Assembly: GCF_008369935.1 (NCBI RefSeq)
Contig: NZ_VTUZ01000005.1
Location: 124,001 to 188,000, forward strand
Source of the DNA: Paraburkholderia panacisoli
GTDB taxonomy: Bacteria > Pseudomonadota > Gammaproteobacteria > Burkholderiales > Burkholderiaceae
Direction of reading: 5' to 3'
Length of the DNA stretch: 64,000 nt
The position numbers and the translations under genes are program-made. The notes beneath the pieces were generated by a model. It worked only from the letters and a program-made list of their open reading frames with translations. It was not told the origin of the DNA and searched no databases. This document shows positions 51,636 through 61,076 of this stretch, one piece after another. Numbering within the stretch: the first letter of the stretch is position 1; every line of letters starts with the position of its first letter.

Positions 51636-52211
51636 ATGGGAATAAAAAAATGCGCGAAGTGTGGCGTTGACAAGCCGCACGAAGAATTCTCTATAAAACG
51701 AGACAACCGAGACGGGCTCAAAACAGAGTGTAAGGCGTGCGATAATTTGCGCGCCCGAGCGGCGTATGAGTCTAAGAAGCAGAAGTATAAGGAATGGTAT
51801 AAGGCCAATGCTGAAAGGCTGCGCGCCGACTATTTGGATGACGTCGACAAAAGACGAGAGTACCAAAGGATTTACAGAAGAAAACGATACGCGAGCAATC
51901 CAGAGCGAATTGCGGAGTTGAGCAAAGAGTACAACGCCCGACACAAGGGGCGAGCCAATGCCAGAACGGCTAAGCGGTACGCGGCGAAGACTCAGGCCAC
52001 TCCGATTTGGGCAAGCCCCAAAAAGATCGCAGAGATATATGAGGAGTCTGCGCGCATCACTCGCGAGACGGGAGCCCCGCATCACGTAGATCACATCGTG
52101 CCATTGCGATCAAAGCTGGTCTGCGGGCTGCATTGCGAGGCTAATCTGAGAATCATCCCCGGATCTGAAAATAGGCAAAAGTCGAATAGCCACTGGCCCG
52201 ACATGCCTTAA
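51636..52211 (+). CDS. HNH homing endonuclease C
   Basis: 191 aa. N-terminal CAKCGVDKPHEEF and CKAC, a Lys/Arg/Tyr-rich helix, and the same HNH end as endonuclease B (PHHVDHIVPLRSKLVCGLHC, then NSHWPDMP). Sits between the chaperone and tape measure genes; folded leader before, terminator after. Confidence 0.85.
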   Translation: MGIKKCAKCGVDKPHEEFSIKRDNRDGLKTECKACDNLRARAAYESKKQKYKEWYKANAERLRADYLDDVDKRREYQRIYRRKRYASNPERIAELSKEYNARHKGRANARTAKRYAAKTQATPIWASPKKIAEIYEESARITRETGAPHHVDHIVPLRSKLVCGLHCEANLRIIPGSENRQKSNSHWPDMP

Positions 52212-52220
52212 GAAAACAGT

Positions 52221-52243
52221 AGCCCACTTCGGTGGGCTTTTTT
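52221..52243 (+). terminator. UUCG terminator before tape measure
   Basis: AGCCCAC-TTCG-GTGGGCT followed by six T. Confidence 0.9.
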
Positions 52244-52261
52244 ATTGCCCAAGGATTAAGC

Positions 52262-54142
52262 ATGCCGCAGGTCGTAGACGCCCTATTCGTGACGCTCGGC
52301 CTTGACCCGTCGAACTTCCTCTCGGGCCAGAAGAAGGCCCAGCAGGCCACGAAGGATCTTTCGGCCGCTCACGACAAGGCACAGAAGCAGATCGAGGAAC
52401 GCAACAAACGCGCGGTCGAGTCTTTCAAGTCGGTGCGTAACGAAGTCCTCGCACTGCTGGCGATCTTCACTGCCGGCATGGGCCTGAAGGAGTTCACGCA
52501 GCACACGATCGGCTCGGCCGTGCAACTTGGCTACATGGCCAAGAATCTGCAGATGAGCACGCAGGAGCTTTCCGCGTGGCAGCGTGCGGCGGAACGTGCG
52601 GGCGGAAGCGCTGATGGCATCACGAGTGCGCTGCAAGACTCGCAGCAACAGATCGCAAAGTTTCGGCTCGGCCAGGTTGGCGACCAGATGCAGGCGTTCT
52701 TCCGCTTCGGCGGCAAGACCAGCGATCTGAAGGATGGCAATTCGTATCTGATGGCTCGGGCGCAGATTGTCCAGCGTCTCTTTGCGGTTGATCCGGGTCG
52801 TGCGCAAGCTGTCGCCCAGATGATGGGCGTCGGCGGCGATCAGTTCAACTTCATCAAGCAGGGTCCGCAGGCGATTCTTGCTCTCGTCGATGCGCAGAAG
52901 AAAAATTCAGCCGTCACCGAAGAACAGGCAGAAAAAGCGCTGAAGCTTCAAAACGCGTGGCTCGACCTTCGCGACCGGCTGCAATACGTCGGCACGACGA
53001 TTCTGTTGCAGTTGATGCCGACCTTCGAATTGTGGCTGCAGAAGCTTCAGGCCATGGCCGATTGGGTTGCGGATCATAAACAGGACATCTCGAACTGGGT
53101 CAATGAGACGGTCAACGCGATTCAATCGTTCATCAGTGCGGCTGACAAGGCGGCTGATGCGGTGGGCGGCTGGAAGAACGTCCTGATTGCCCTGGCAGCG
53201 CTGAAAGTGCTGTCGACAGTATCTCCCCTGCTTCAATTGGCCGGCGCGCTGTCGAGCGTAGGCGGCGGATTGGGCGCGATTGCCCTGTCTGGCCCTGGCG
53301 CGCTCGTTGCGCTTGTCGGGCTATCGGCTGCCGCCGAGAAGATGCGGCAAAGCGCATTTGACAAGGCCATCCCGAAGGGGCCGAGCCACGATCAGTATGT
53401 CGCGGAAGCGGTCGCGGGTGGCGCGGTTACCCCGAATGTCAGCCAACCTCCCCCTGGGGGATTTGGCAAGCTCGGCGCATGGCTGAAAAACTCCTTCGGA
53501 AACTCCGAGGCCGGCCGTCAAAAGCAGGCTATGGATTACTTCCTGAGCCAGGGGTGGACGCCCGCTCAAGCGGCCGGGATTGTTGGAAGTCTCACGCAGG
53601 AAAGCGGCGTGGATTCCACGTCTCGAAATAAATCGTCCGGTGCGTATGGAATCGGCCAGTGGCTTGGCGGACGCGTCCAGGACTTCAAGAAATGGTCTGG
53701 TCACGATCTCCAGGGATCCTCCTTTCAAGATCAACTCGGTTTCATGCAGTACGAGTTGACCAAAGGCAATGAGCAGGGCGCAGGGCGCCGGCTGAGAGCG
53801 GCGAGAACCGCTGAGGAGGCTGCCGCGATTCACTCGCAATACTATGAGCGCCCTGGAACGGCAGAGGCCAATATCGCCAACCGGCAAGCCTATGCGCGCG
53901 TTCTATATGCGGGCGTCGGGCAGGCGAATGCGTCGCAGATCGCGGGCAATTCCGCTGCGGTTAGAGGGCCCGGCTCCTCGGGTAGTGTCTCAAACTCGAC
54001 CACGACCGCGTCGACCAACATCAACGGCCCGATCACGATCCAGACGCAGGCGACCGACGCTCAAGGAATCGCCCGCGAGTTCGGTAAGGCCGTGGCGAAA
54101 TACAGCTTCACCGTGCCGCAGGCAAACACAGGGTTGACGTAA
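52262..54142 (+). CDS. Tape measure protein with tail lysozyme domain
   Basis: 626 aa from MPQVVDALFVTLGLDPSNFL; the earlier start lies in the terminator. N-terminal coiled coil, hydrophobic segments around residues 300-370, then a phage_lysozyme2-type domain (about 415-555: FLSQGWTPAQAAGIVGSLTQ, ESGVDSTSRNKSSGAYGIGQ, YYERPG) that should cut peptidoglycan during DNA entry. At 626 aa it predicts a short tail. Stop overlaps the next start (TAATG). Confidence 0.88.
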   Translation: MPQVVDALFVTLGLDPSNFLSGQKKAQQATKDLSAAHDKAQKQIEERNKRAVESFKSVRNEVLALLAIFTAGMGLKEFTQHTIGSAVQLGYMAKNLQMSTQELSAWQRAAERAGGSADGITSALQDSQQQIAKFRLGQVGDQMQAFFRFGGKTSDLKDGNSYLMARAQIVQRLFAVDPGRAQAVAQMMGVGGDQFNFIKQGPQAILALVDAQKKNSAVTEEQAEKALKLQNAWLDLRDRLQYVGTTILLQLMPTFELWLQKLQAMADWVADHKQDISNWVNETVNAIQSFISAADKAADAVGGWKNVLIALAALKVLSTVSPLLQLAGALSSVGGGLGAIALSGPGALVALVGLSAAAEKMRQSAFDKAIPKGPSHDQYVAEAVAGGAVTPNVSQPPPGGFGKLGAWLKNSFGNSEAGRQKQAMDYFLSQGWTPAQAAGIVGSLTQESGVDSTSRNKSSGAYGIGQWLGGRVQDFKKWSGHDLQGSSFQDQLGFMQYELTKGNEQGAGRRLRAARTAEEAAAIHSQYYERPGTAEANIANRQAYARVLYAGVGQANASQIAGNSAAVRGPGSSGSVSNSTTTASTNINGPITIQTQATDAQGIAREFGKAVAKYSFTVPQANTGLT

Positions 54143-54741
54143 TGGCGAATGGAATCCCCGCTCTGCTTGGCAAGGTTGCCAACGTCACCAACACGGTCTC
54201 CCTGGTTGTCGCCGACGCCGCCATCATTCTCGGTTTCTTCTCCGGGCCAAAGTGGGGAGTCTTCAATCAGGATGGTTCGTTAGCGCTTCAGCCGGATTCG
54301 ATTGTTGCGCTGGAATTTTCCAGAGAGTGGCGGATTCCTGACTATCCTGTCGAGCAGGGATCATTCGAATCCTATAACAAGGTCGTTCTCCCGTCCGAGA
54401 CCCGGATCAGGATGACCAAGGGTGGATCGGATGCGGATCGGTATCACTTTCTAGGCCAACTCTCTGCGCTTGCGAGATCTTTGACTCTGCTCAATATCTC
54501 CATGCCAGAGGGCAAGATGATCCAAAGCGTCAACATCAACCATTTCAATCTCAGTCGAACATCAACCAATGGCGTCGGTCTGGTGACGGTTGATGTTGCG
54601 CTCAAAGAGGTTCGCGTGACGGCAACGTCGGCGTTTTCGAATACGGCTCAACCGAGCGGATCCGATCCGACGAGTACTGGCGCCGTTCAACCTCAAGCGC
54701 CTACATCGGCGCAATCATCGGCGGCGAGCCAATCACAATAG
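54142..54741 (+). CDS. Baseplate/tail hub protein
   Basis: 199 aa (ALEFSREWRIPDYPVEQGSF, ESYNKVVLPSETRIRMTKGG) with a Ser/Gln/Pro-rich end. Located directly after the tape measure as in other small myoviruses, so a hub or tape-measure-cap role is likely. Confidence 0.72.
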   Translation: MANGIPALLGKVANVTNTVSLVVADAAIILGFFSGPKWGVFNQDGSLALQPDSIVALEFSREWRIPDYPVEQGSFESYNKVVLPSETRIRMTKGGSDADRYHFLGQLSALARSLTLLNISMPEGKMIQSVNINHFNLSRTSTNGVGLVTVDVALKEVRVTATSAFSNTAQPSGSDPTSTGAVQPQAPTSAQSSAASQSQ

Positions 54742-54743
54742 CC

Positions 54744-55073
54744 ATGCAGATCATCCCCATCAATGACACGTACTCGCAGCAGGTAACGTCCTTGCTGGGT
54801 GGGCAGAACTGCCAGTTCAATCTCTACCAGAAGAGCAGCGACGATCTGTACTGCGACGTGTACGTGAACAACGCCCCGATCATCACCGGAGTTCGGTGCA
54901 GGAACCTCGTTCGGATCGTGCGAGATTCGTACCTCGGATTCGTTGGCGACGTCATGTTTCTGGATACTCAAGGCACCACGACGCCGCCGAGCACCGGGCT
55001 CGATCCATCCTCCCCCGGCTTGGGTACGCGATACCTATTTTGCTACCTTAGCGCAACGGATCTGCAGGGCTGA
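54744..55073 (+). CDS. Baseplate plug-type protein
   Basis: 109 aa, beta-rich (MQIIPINDTYSQQVTSLLGG, GVRCRNLVRIVRDSYLGFVG). Pattern and place agree with the small plug proteins of minimal contractile baseplates. Function by family and position. Confidence 0.75.
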   Translation: MQIIPINDTYSQQVTSLLGGQNCQFNLYQKSSDDLYCDVYVNNAPIITGVRCRNLVRIVRDSYLGFVGDVMFLDTQGTTTPPSTGLDPSSPGLGTRYLFCYLSATDLQG

Positions 55074-55074
55074 T

Positions 55075-55938
55075 ATGGCCTTTACCGAGAAACAACTCCA
55101 GATCACGATCAGCCTCGGTCAAGGTCAATTCGGGGACACTGGTGCGAACACGGTCACCCTCAGCGGCCTGAGAGTCAGGGCCGAGATCCAGCAGTTCGGC
55201 GGCGATGCGATGCCGCAGGTTCAGTTGCTCGTCTACGGCTTGCCGGCGAGCATGATGAACCAGTTGACTGCCATCGGCCCGATCAACTCGGCGGTGCTGT
55301 TTCAGAACTCCGTGCTCATCGCGGCGGGCGATAGCGGGAAAACGTTGACGACCGTCTATAGCGGGAGCATCTGGCAGGCTTGGGCCGACTACAACCAGAT
55401 CCCCGAATCGGCGCTGAACATCTCCGCAGTGGGTGGACTGGCGGCCTCGCTCAAACCTGTTGCGGCGACGAGCTACACCGGATCGGCCGATGTCGAAACG
55501 ATCATGCAGTCCCTAGCCTCGCTGGCCGGTCTGTCGTTCGTCAATCATGGTGTTTCCGTGCAACTGTCGAATCCATACTTCCCCGGCACTGCACTCGCGC
55601 AGATCCGAGAGTGTGCGCAGGCGGCAGATTGCAACATCACGATCGAGAACGGCGCCCTTGAAATCTGGCCGAAAAATGGCTCTCGCAGCCTGCCTGCCAT
55701 CCCGGTCGTTTCGGTTGAGACCGGCATGGTCGGATATCCGACTTTCTCAAGTAACGGCCTGATGGTAACGACGATGTTCAACCCGTCGATCAAGATCGGT
55801 GGTCAGTTCCAGGTGCAAAGCTCGATCAAGCCGGCCAATGGCATATACGTAGCCACGCAGATTTCGCATTCGCTCGAAAGCATGGTGCCGGAAGGCCAGT
55901 GGTTCACGCATATTCTCGGGGTTCCGCAAATTGGCTGA
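55075..55938 (+). CDS. Baseplate hub protein (gpD-like)
   Basis: 287 aa from MAFTEKQLQITISLGQGQFG at 55075. Text such as MPQVQLLVYGLPASMMNQLT and PANGIYVATQISHSLESMVP fits hub proteins that hold the spike. Overlaps the spike gene by 8 bases. Confidence 0.75.
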   Translation: MAFTEKQLQITISLGQGQFGDTGANTVTLSGLRVRAEIQQFGGDAMPQVQLLVYGLPASMMNQLTAIGPINSAVLFQNSVLIAAGDSGKTLTTVYSGSIWQAWADYNQIPESALNISAVGGLAASLKPVAATSYTGSADVETIMQSLASLAGLSFVNHGVSVQLSNPYFPGTALAQIRECAQAADCNITIENGALEIWPKNGSRSLPAIPVVSVETGMVGYPTFSSNGLMVTTMFNPSIKIGGQFQVQSSIKPANGIYVATQISHSLESMVPEGQWFTHILGVPQIG

Positions 55939-56650
55939 AATCGGATATCTCGGGAACGCAGGGCCAACCGACAACGGCTCCGACTTCAACGCCAACACGT
56001 TCCTTGTCTGGTCGATCCTCGCGCGTGTGCGGACGATGCAGCCGTGCAAGGTGCTCGCCGTCACGAACAATGGCGGTGTCGCTCCGGTTGGTTTCCTGAC
56101 GCTGCAACCGCTCGTTAATCAGCTTGACGGCTATGGCAACGCCACGCCGCACGGCCCGATTTACAACGTGCCGTACTTCAGGCTTCAGGGCGGCGCGAAC
56201 GCGATCATTATTGACCCGCAAGTCGGAGACATCGGCTTCGCTGGCTTTGCTGATCGCGACATCTCGAGCGTGAAGGCGAACAAGGGCCAGGCGAATCCCG
56301 GCAGCAAGCGTCAGTTCTCAATGGCGGATGCGGTCTATATGGGTGGAATCCTTAACGGGACGCCGAGCCAGTACATTGCCTTCAGCGCAAGCGGTGTGGC
56401 GATTACGTCGCCCACTGCGGTGACGATCACCGCCCCGACCGTGAACATCGACGCGTCAACGCAGTGCGCGATCAACTCGCCGAACATCATCCTGAATGGC
56501 CCGATTGAGCAGGGTCAAGGATCGAATGCAGGCAACGCCTCGATGGGTGGCACGTTGACCGTCACTACAGATGTGATTGGTGGCGGCAAGAGCCTCAAAA
56601 ATCATACGCACCCCGATCCGCAGGGCGGCAATACCGGACCTCCAAACTGA
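55931..56650 (+). CDS. Baseplate spike (gpV/Gp138-like)
   Basis: 239 aa from a TTG at 55931. N-terminal OB-like part, then a beta-helix rich in repeats (AITSPTAVTITAPTVNIDAS) and a C-terminal HTHPDPQGGN, the HxH metal tip of membrane-piercing spikes. Confidence 0.85.
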   Translation: MAEIGYLGNAGPTDNGSDFNANTFLVWSILARVRTMQPCKVLAVTNNGGVAPVGFLTLQPLVNQLDGYGNATPHGPIYNVPYFRLQGGANAIIIDPQVGDIGFAGFADRDISSVKANKGQANPGSKRQFSMADAVYMGGILNGTPSQYIAFSASGVAITSPTAVTITAPTVNIDASTQCAINSPNIILNGPIEQGQGSNAGNASMGGTLTVTTDVIGGGKSLKNHTHPDPQGGNTGPPN

Positions 56651-57000
56651 TGGACTCTCTATATCTCGACCCGGCGACTTGGGATTTGGCGGTGGATGCG
56701 TCGGGCTCGATCGCCGTCTGCGCCGATCCCTATGCGCTTGCGCAAAACGCCGCGACCGCGATCCGCACGTTTCTTGGCGAGGTGTACTACGACACGACGA
56801 TCGGCGTTCCATACTGGTCCGATATTCTCGGCCATTTCCCGTCACTAGCCGTCGTCAAGGCCGATCTCGTCGCTGCCGCGGAAACGGTGACTGGCGTAAC
56901 GAGCGCGCAAGTTTTCATTACATCCGTGGTGAACCGCCAGCTTTCTGGCCAGGTGCAAGTCACAGACGCCAACGGCAACGTCTCAGCCGCCAGCTTCTAG
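56650..57000 (+). CDS. Baseplate wedge protein (gp25/W-like)
   Basis: 116 aa. The gp25 pattern is clear: DPATWDLAVDASGSIAVCAD, AQNAATAIRTFLGEVYYDTT, GVPYWSDILG. Joins the sheath to the baseplate. TGATG overlap with the spike gene. Confidence 0.88.
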   Translation: MDSLYLDPATWDLAVDASGSIAVCADPYALAQNAATAIRTFLGEVYYDTTIGVPYWSDILGHFPSLAVVKADLVAAAETVTGVTSAQVFITSVVNRQLSGQVQVTDANGNVSAASF

Positions 57001-57019
57001 GCATCACCCCAAACAACCA

Positions 57020-57043
57020 AGCCCGCCGCGTGCGGGCTTTTTT
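57020..57043 (+). terminator. Terminator before baseplate J gene
   Basis: AGCCCGC-CGCGT-GCGGGCT followed by TTTTTT. Confidence 0.88.
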
Positions 57044-57054
57044 GCGTCTATCCA

Positions 57055-58467
57055 ATGCCGACGAATATCCCCGCACCGCAATTTACGGCGACAGGCTTCG
57101 TAGCGCCGGCTGAGTCGGCAATTCTCGCGGGCGCGCAACTCGATATCAATACTGCCTTCGGGGGTGTGCTCGATCAGTCGCTGACGACTCCTCAGGGCCA
57201 GTTAGCGATGTCCGAGGCCGCGATTGTGGGAGATGCGAACGCACAATTCTTGGCGCTCGCAAACGGAGTCGACCCGGCATTCGCATCTGGCCGGATGCAA
57301 GACGGCATCGGGCGCCTGTACTTCCTCACGCGCCTCGCCGCACTCCCGACCACGCTGCAAATCTCGTGCTCTGGTGGCCTTAACGTCAACATCCCCGTTG
57401 GCGCGCAGATCCAGGATGCAAGCGGAAACCTCTACGCCTGCACGACCGCGGGCACGATCCCCGCAAGCGGATCGATCACGCTTTCCTTCGCCTGCATGAC
57501 AAACGGCCCGATCGCCGTTCCGTCGAGCAATAGCGTCTCGATCTACCAGGCTATCTCCGGCTGGGATTCGGTTACGTGCATCTCGGGCGTAATCGGGCGC
57601 AACGTCGAAAGCCGCACCGCGTTCGAACTACGCCGGCAGCAAAGCGTGGCGATGAACAGCATCGGCATGCTCGACTCGATCCTCGGTAACGTGCTGAATG
57701 TTTCCGGCGTGGTCGATGCGTACGTGCTCGACAACCCTACTGGAAGCCCTACGACGATCGGCGGCGTGACGCTTGGCGCGAATAGCCTGTATGTCTGCGT
57801 GGCGGGCAGCTATACGAATCTCGCGGTAGCGCAGGCCATCTGGACGAAAAAACCGCCCGGCTGCGCCTATACCGGCAATACGACGGCCACGGTCACCGAC
57901 CCGAATCCGCAGTATTCGACGCCACCTAGCTATTCAGTGAAGTTCCAGGCCGCGGTCAACACGCCGATCTTCATCGCGGTCACGCTGAAGAACAGTTCGG
58001 CCGTTCCGTCAACCGCGCTGACTCAGATTCAAGGCGCGATCGACAACGCATTCTCGGGTGAAGATGGCGGGATTGTGCCGCGCCTCGGTTCCATGATTTT
58101 CGCGAGCCGGTTCTACGCCGGCATCGCATTGCTGGGGTCGTGGGCGCAAATCATCTCCGTGCAGATCGGCTGCGGGAACAACCCTTCCGCGACCTTCACG
58201 GGTTCCATCTCGGGCAACACTCTCACCGTCTCGAGCGTCGCATCGGGCGCGCTGGCTGTTGGTCAATATATCGCTGACGCTGCGGGGGCGATCGTCTCGG
58301 GTACGCAGATCACGGCCGGTAGCGGAACCTCGTGGACGGTAAGCATCGCGCAGACGGTAGCCAGCGAAACGATGTATGGCGTTGTTCCGAATCAGAACGA
58401 CGTCACCATGAACATCAATCAGGAGCCGACGTTTGCCGCGGCGAATGTGATTCTGACGTTGGTGTGA
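57055..58467 (+). CDS. Baseplate J-like wedge protein with inserted module
   Basis: 470 aa. Baseplate_J text: GRNVESRTAFELRRQQSVAM, GNVLNVSGVVDAYVLDNPTG. Near the C-terminus (about 378-445) it carries the same beta module as the neck protein (GSISGNTLTVSSVASGALAV, QTVASETMYGVV). Builds the wedge ring that triggers sheath contraction. Confidence 0.88.
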   Translation: MPTNIPAPQFTATGFVAPAESAILAGAQLDINTAFGGVLDQSLTTPQGQLAMSEAAIVGDANAQFLALANGVDPAFASGRMQDGIGRLYFLTRLAALPTTLQISCSGGLNVNIPVGAQIQDASGNLYACTTAGTIPASGSITLSFACMTNGPIAVPSSNSVSIYQAISGWDSVTCISGVIGRNVESRTAFELRRQQSVAMNSIGMLDSILGNVLNVSGVVDAYVLDNPTGSPTTIGGVTLGANSLYVCVAGSYTNLAVAQAIWTKKPPGCAYTGNTTATVTDPNPQYSTPPSYSVKFQAAVNTPIFIAVTLKNSSAVPSTALTQIQGAIDNAFSGEDGGIVPRLGSMIFASRFYAGIALLGSWAQIISVQIGCGNNPSATFTGSISGNTLTVSSVASGALAVGQYIADAAGAIVSGTQITAGSGTSWTVSIAQTVASETMYGVVPNQNDVTMNINQEPTFAAANVILTLV

Positions 58468-58468
58468 T

Positions 58469-59314
58469 ATGCAGAACTACGAGCAGACCATACTGTCGCA
58501 GTTCGCGAATTCACCGACGATCTTATCCCTGATCGAAAGCTTCAATGATGCTGTCGATCCGCGCGCCAATATTGACGCCTTCTATGAAAATGTTTGGAAT
58601 ATAGAGACGGCATCCGGATATGGGCTGGACGTCTGGGGTCGGGTGGTCGGAGTTTCACGCGTCCTCCAGGTCTCGTCTGGCGCATGGCTCGGCTTCGAAG
58701 AGGCCGGAGACGGTGCGGTCGATACACCGTTCAACGTAGCGCCCTTCTATAACGGCACCGCCACCACAGGTAATTACGCGCTGACGGACGATGCGTTTCG
58801 AACGCTCATTCTCGCGAAGGCGGCAGCCAACATCACGAACGGGTCTATCCCGAGCATCAATCAGATCCTGATGATCCTGTTCGGGAGCTCTGGGGCATGC
58901 TGGTGTACCGATGGTCAGAACATGACCATGACGTACACGTTCGAATTTCAGCTAAGTCCAGTTCAGTTCGCGATTGTCGCTCAATCTGGAGTACTTCCCA
59001 GACCCGCTGGCGTACAGGTCACCATCATCCAGATTGGCCTGGTGAACGATGGCGGAGTCGTCACGTTGGGCGCCGGGATTGTAGGCTGGCCTACGTCACC
59101 CTCGGGTCTTTCTGCTGGCGCGCTTTATAGCAATGGCGGCGTCGTCTGCGTAGCCGGAACGACGACACCTAACCCGGCCGCACCTCCCGTCTATCTCGCG
59201 ACAACCTCTGCGTCAGTGCTGCTCGCACTGGGCGGCGCAAATCTTCCTATCAGTCTGTCCGGCCTCGCCAATGGGCAGCTCTGGAATAACGGTGGCGTTC
59301 TGTCCGTCGCCTGA
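58469..59314 (+). CDS. Baseplate gpI-like protein (DUF2612) with tag repeats
   Basis: 281 aa. N-terminal DUF2612/gpI part (about 1-190: TASGYGLDVWGRVVGVSRVL, DDAFRTLILAKAAANITNGS). The end carries two short tags, GLSAGALYSNGGVVCVAG and GLANGQLWNNGGVLSVA, which recur in the fibre-region genes downstream. Confidence 0.8.
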   Translation: MQNYEQTILSQFANSPTILSLIESFNDAVDPRANIDAFYENVWNIETASGYGLDVWGRVVGVSRVLQVSSGAWLGFEEAGDGAVDTPFNVAPFYNGTATTGNYALTDDAFRTLILAKAAANITNGSIPSINQILMILFGSSGACWCTDGQNMTMTYTFEFQLSPVQFAIVAQSGVLPRPAGVQVTIIQIGLVNDGGVVTLGAGIVGWPTSPSGLSAGALYSNGGVVCVAGTTTPNPAAPPVYLATTSASVLLALGGANLPISLSGLANGQLWNNGGVLSVA

Positions 59315-59329
59315 ACCTATTGAGAGTTT

Positions 59330-60328
59330 ATGCAAGCCTCCCAATCACCCGCAGCCTTTGTCGCGCCGTTTGCCAATGCGGCCGGCGCCGGTTTCATAAG
59401 GACGATCCCGGCTGCCTCGCAGATCGGAATCACCGATGGTGCAGCAAGTTTGCACGACGGCTATCCGCCCAAATGCTTTTCTCCGGTGGCCGCAGGCGGC
59501 GTGCCGCCATTCGGGCAGGACACAAACGGCATTTTGTACCAGACAACTGCTGGCGTTCAATGGCAACAGGTTGGCGGTCAACCGATCTACAACTCGACTT
59601 TCTCGACAGCCATCGGCGGCTATCCCAATGGCGCGATTTTGCAGAGCGCAGACGGGACTGGCTTCTGGCGGTCGACTGCTGACAACAACACTTCGAACCC
59701 CGATACCGGTGGTGCGAATTGGTTGCCGATGTTCTTCTCGACGTCGACCGCGATTGCGCTAACTAATGCGAACGTCACGCTGTCCGCGGCCCAGTACTCG
59801 AAGCCGATTATCGTTCTGACTGGCACGCTTACTGCGCCGGTCGCGTTGACTTTCCCGGCTCTTGTCCAGCAATGGACGGTCCTCAATTTCACCGCTGGTT
59901 CTTTCCCGGTCACCGCGCTAACTAGCGGCGGAGTCGCTGTCACGTTGTCGCAAGGCGGAAAGACGGAGCTGCGTGGGAATGGGGCGAACGTCGTTGTTGA
60001 CGCGCTTCAGGTAGGGGCGCCGGTTTCGCCGGGCCATGCTGTCAATCTCGCCCAGTTCATCTCCGGTTTCAACGGCAACGGCGCCTATTACGTCTTTCCG
60101 GGTGGCATGCAGCTTTCCCGCTTCAGCTTGCAGGCAAATGGGAATAGCTCAGCAATATGGACTTTCCCTTTGGCTTTCGCCTCGCCTCCGCAGCTCTTCG
60201 CAACGGTTGTCACCCCTCCTTCGGCCACTCCTAGCGCGATATGGTTTTCCTCGTTTAGCAACACCTCGGCGACCGTATTTAACGCAAACAGTGCCTCGAT
60301 CAACATTGACGTATTGGCGGTGCTCTGA
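59330..60328 (+). CDS. Tail fibre protein
   Basis: 332 aa. N-terminal part (FIRTIPAASQIGITDGAASL, HDGYPPKCFSPVAAGGVPPF, GQDTNGILYQTT) is the attachment domain common to Burkholderia phage fibres; the rest is beta-rich with a C-terminal receptor-type domain (FPLAFASPPQLFATVVTPPS). Probably binds the host surface. TAATG-like overlap with the next gene. Confidence 0.82.
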   Translation: MQASQSPAAFVAPFANAAGAGFIRTIPAASQIGITDGAASLHDGYPPKCFSPVAAGGVPPFGQDTNGILYQTTAGVQWQQVGGQPIYNSTFSTAIGGYPNGAILQSADGTGFWRSTADNNTSNPDTGGANWLPMFFSTSTAIALTNANVTLSAAQYSKPIIVLTGTLTAPVALTFPALVQQWTVLNFTAGSFPVTALTSGGVAVTLSQGGKTELRGNGANVVVDALQVGAPVSPGHAVNLAQFISGFNGNGAYYVFPGGMQLSRFSLQANGNSSAIWTFPLAFASPPQLFATVVTPPSATPSAIWFSSFSNTSATVFNANSASINIDVLAVL

Positions 60329-60855
60329 TGACCCAGAAGGTCTATTACGACGTAACAACCGGTGCCATCACCGGTATGTACGATGATGCGGTGCGTCCAT
60401 CTCCCTCTGTCCCGAATGGGCAGGCCGCTCTCGCCGTCACGCCAGCGCAGTGGGTCCAAATCGGCCCGGAATGGGGTGTTGTCAACGGCACTCTAACGAC
60501 GTTGCCGGTCGTGGTGTCGACCCCCAGCCTCGCCCAGCAAGCTCAGGGCGCACTGTCCGCCGGCCTCACCATCACTTCGACCGGCACACCCGCGCTGGAT
60601 GGCGTCTATTCGGTCAACTCGACTGCCCAGCAGAACATCACCGCCACGCAGCTTTACGTCACGGTGAACGGCAAATTCCCAGGCAGTAGCGGAACGATGT
60701 CGTGGTCACAGGCTAATGGTTCGGTTGTCACCTTTCCGAGTGTGGCTGAGTTTCAGGCATTCGCCTCGGCGGTCGCGTCCTACGTCGCTGACCTGCAAGA
60801 AATCATTCTGACTAACTCTGGCTCATTGCCGGAAGCGACTGCCACTCTCCCATGA
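60328..60855 (+). CDS. Tail fibre accessory protein (DUF4376-like end)
   Basis: 175 aa (KVYYDVTTGAITGMYDDAVR, then SVAEFQAFASAVASYVADLQ). The helical C-terminus resembles DUF4376 tail-fibre-linked proteins. Assembly chaperone or fibre component. Confidence 0.65.
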   Translation: MTQKVYYDVTTGAITGMYDDAVRPSPSVPNGQAALAVTPAQWVQIGPEWGVVNGTLTTLPVVVSTPSLAQQAQGALSAGLTITSTGTPALDGVYSVNSTAQQNITATQLYVTVNGKFPGSSGTMSWSQANGSVVTFPSVAEFQAFASAVASYVADLQEIILTNSGSLPEATATLP

Positions 60856-61070
60856 TCCACGGCCTCCCCCAACCTCTGACGGGCGCTGAACTCGTCACGA
60901 TCAAGCAGCTACAAAACGGCAACTGGGCGGAATGTTCAATGCCTCTATCCGAACTGGCCTCGCTGCTCGGATCGTCCAGTTCCACCGCGTGGGCCACTGG
61001 CCTGCCGACCGAAAAGCCCTCCACTGCTGGCGTCGTCTGGAATGACGCGGGCGTAGTCTCCATCAGTTAA
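60852..61070 (+). CDS. Small tag-bearing tail protein
   Basis: 72 aa (LTGAELVTIKQLQNGNWAEC). It ends in the tag STAGVVWNDAGVVSIS, like the gpI-like protein and the fibre that follows. ATGA overlap with the gene before. Perhaps a decoration or linker on the fibre. Confidence 0.6.
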   Translation: MIHGLPQPLTGAELVTIKQLQNGNWAECSMPLSELASLLGSSSSTAWATGLPTEKPSTAGVVWNDAGVVSIS

Positions 61071-61076
61071 AAATCC

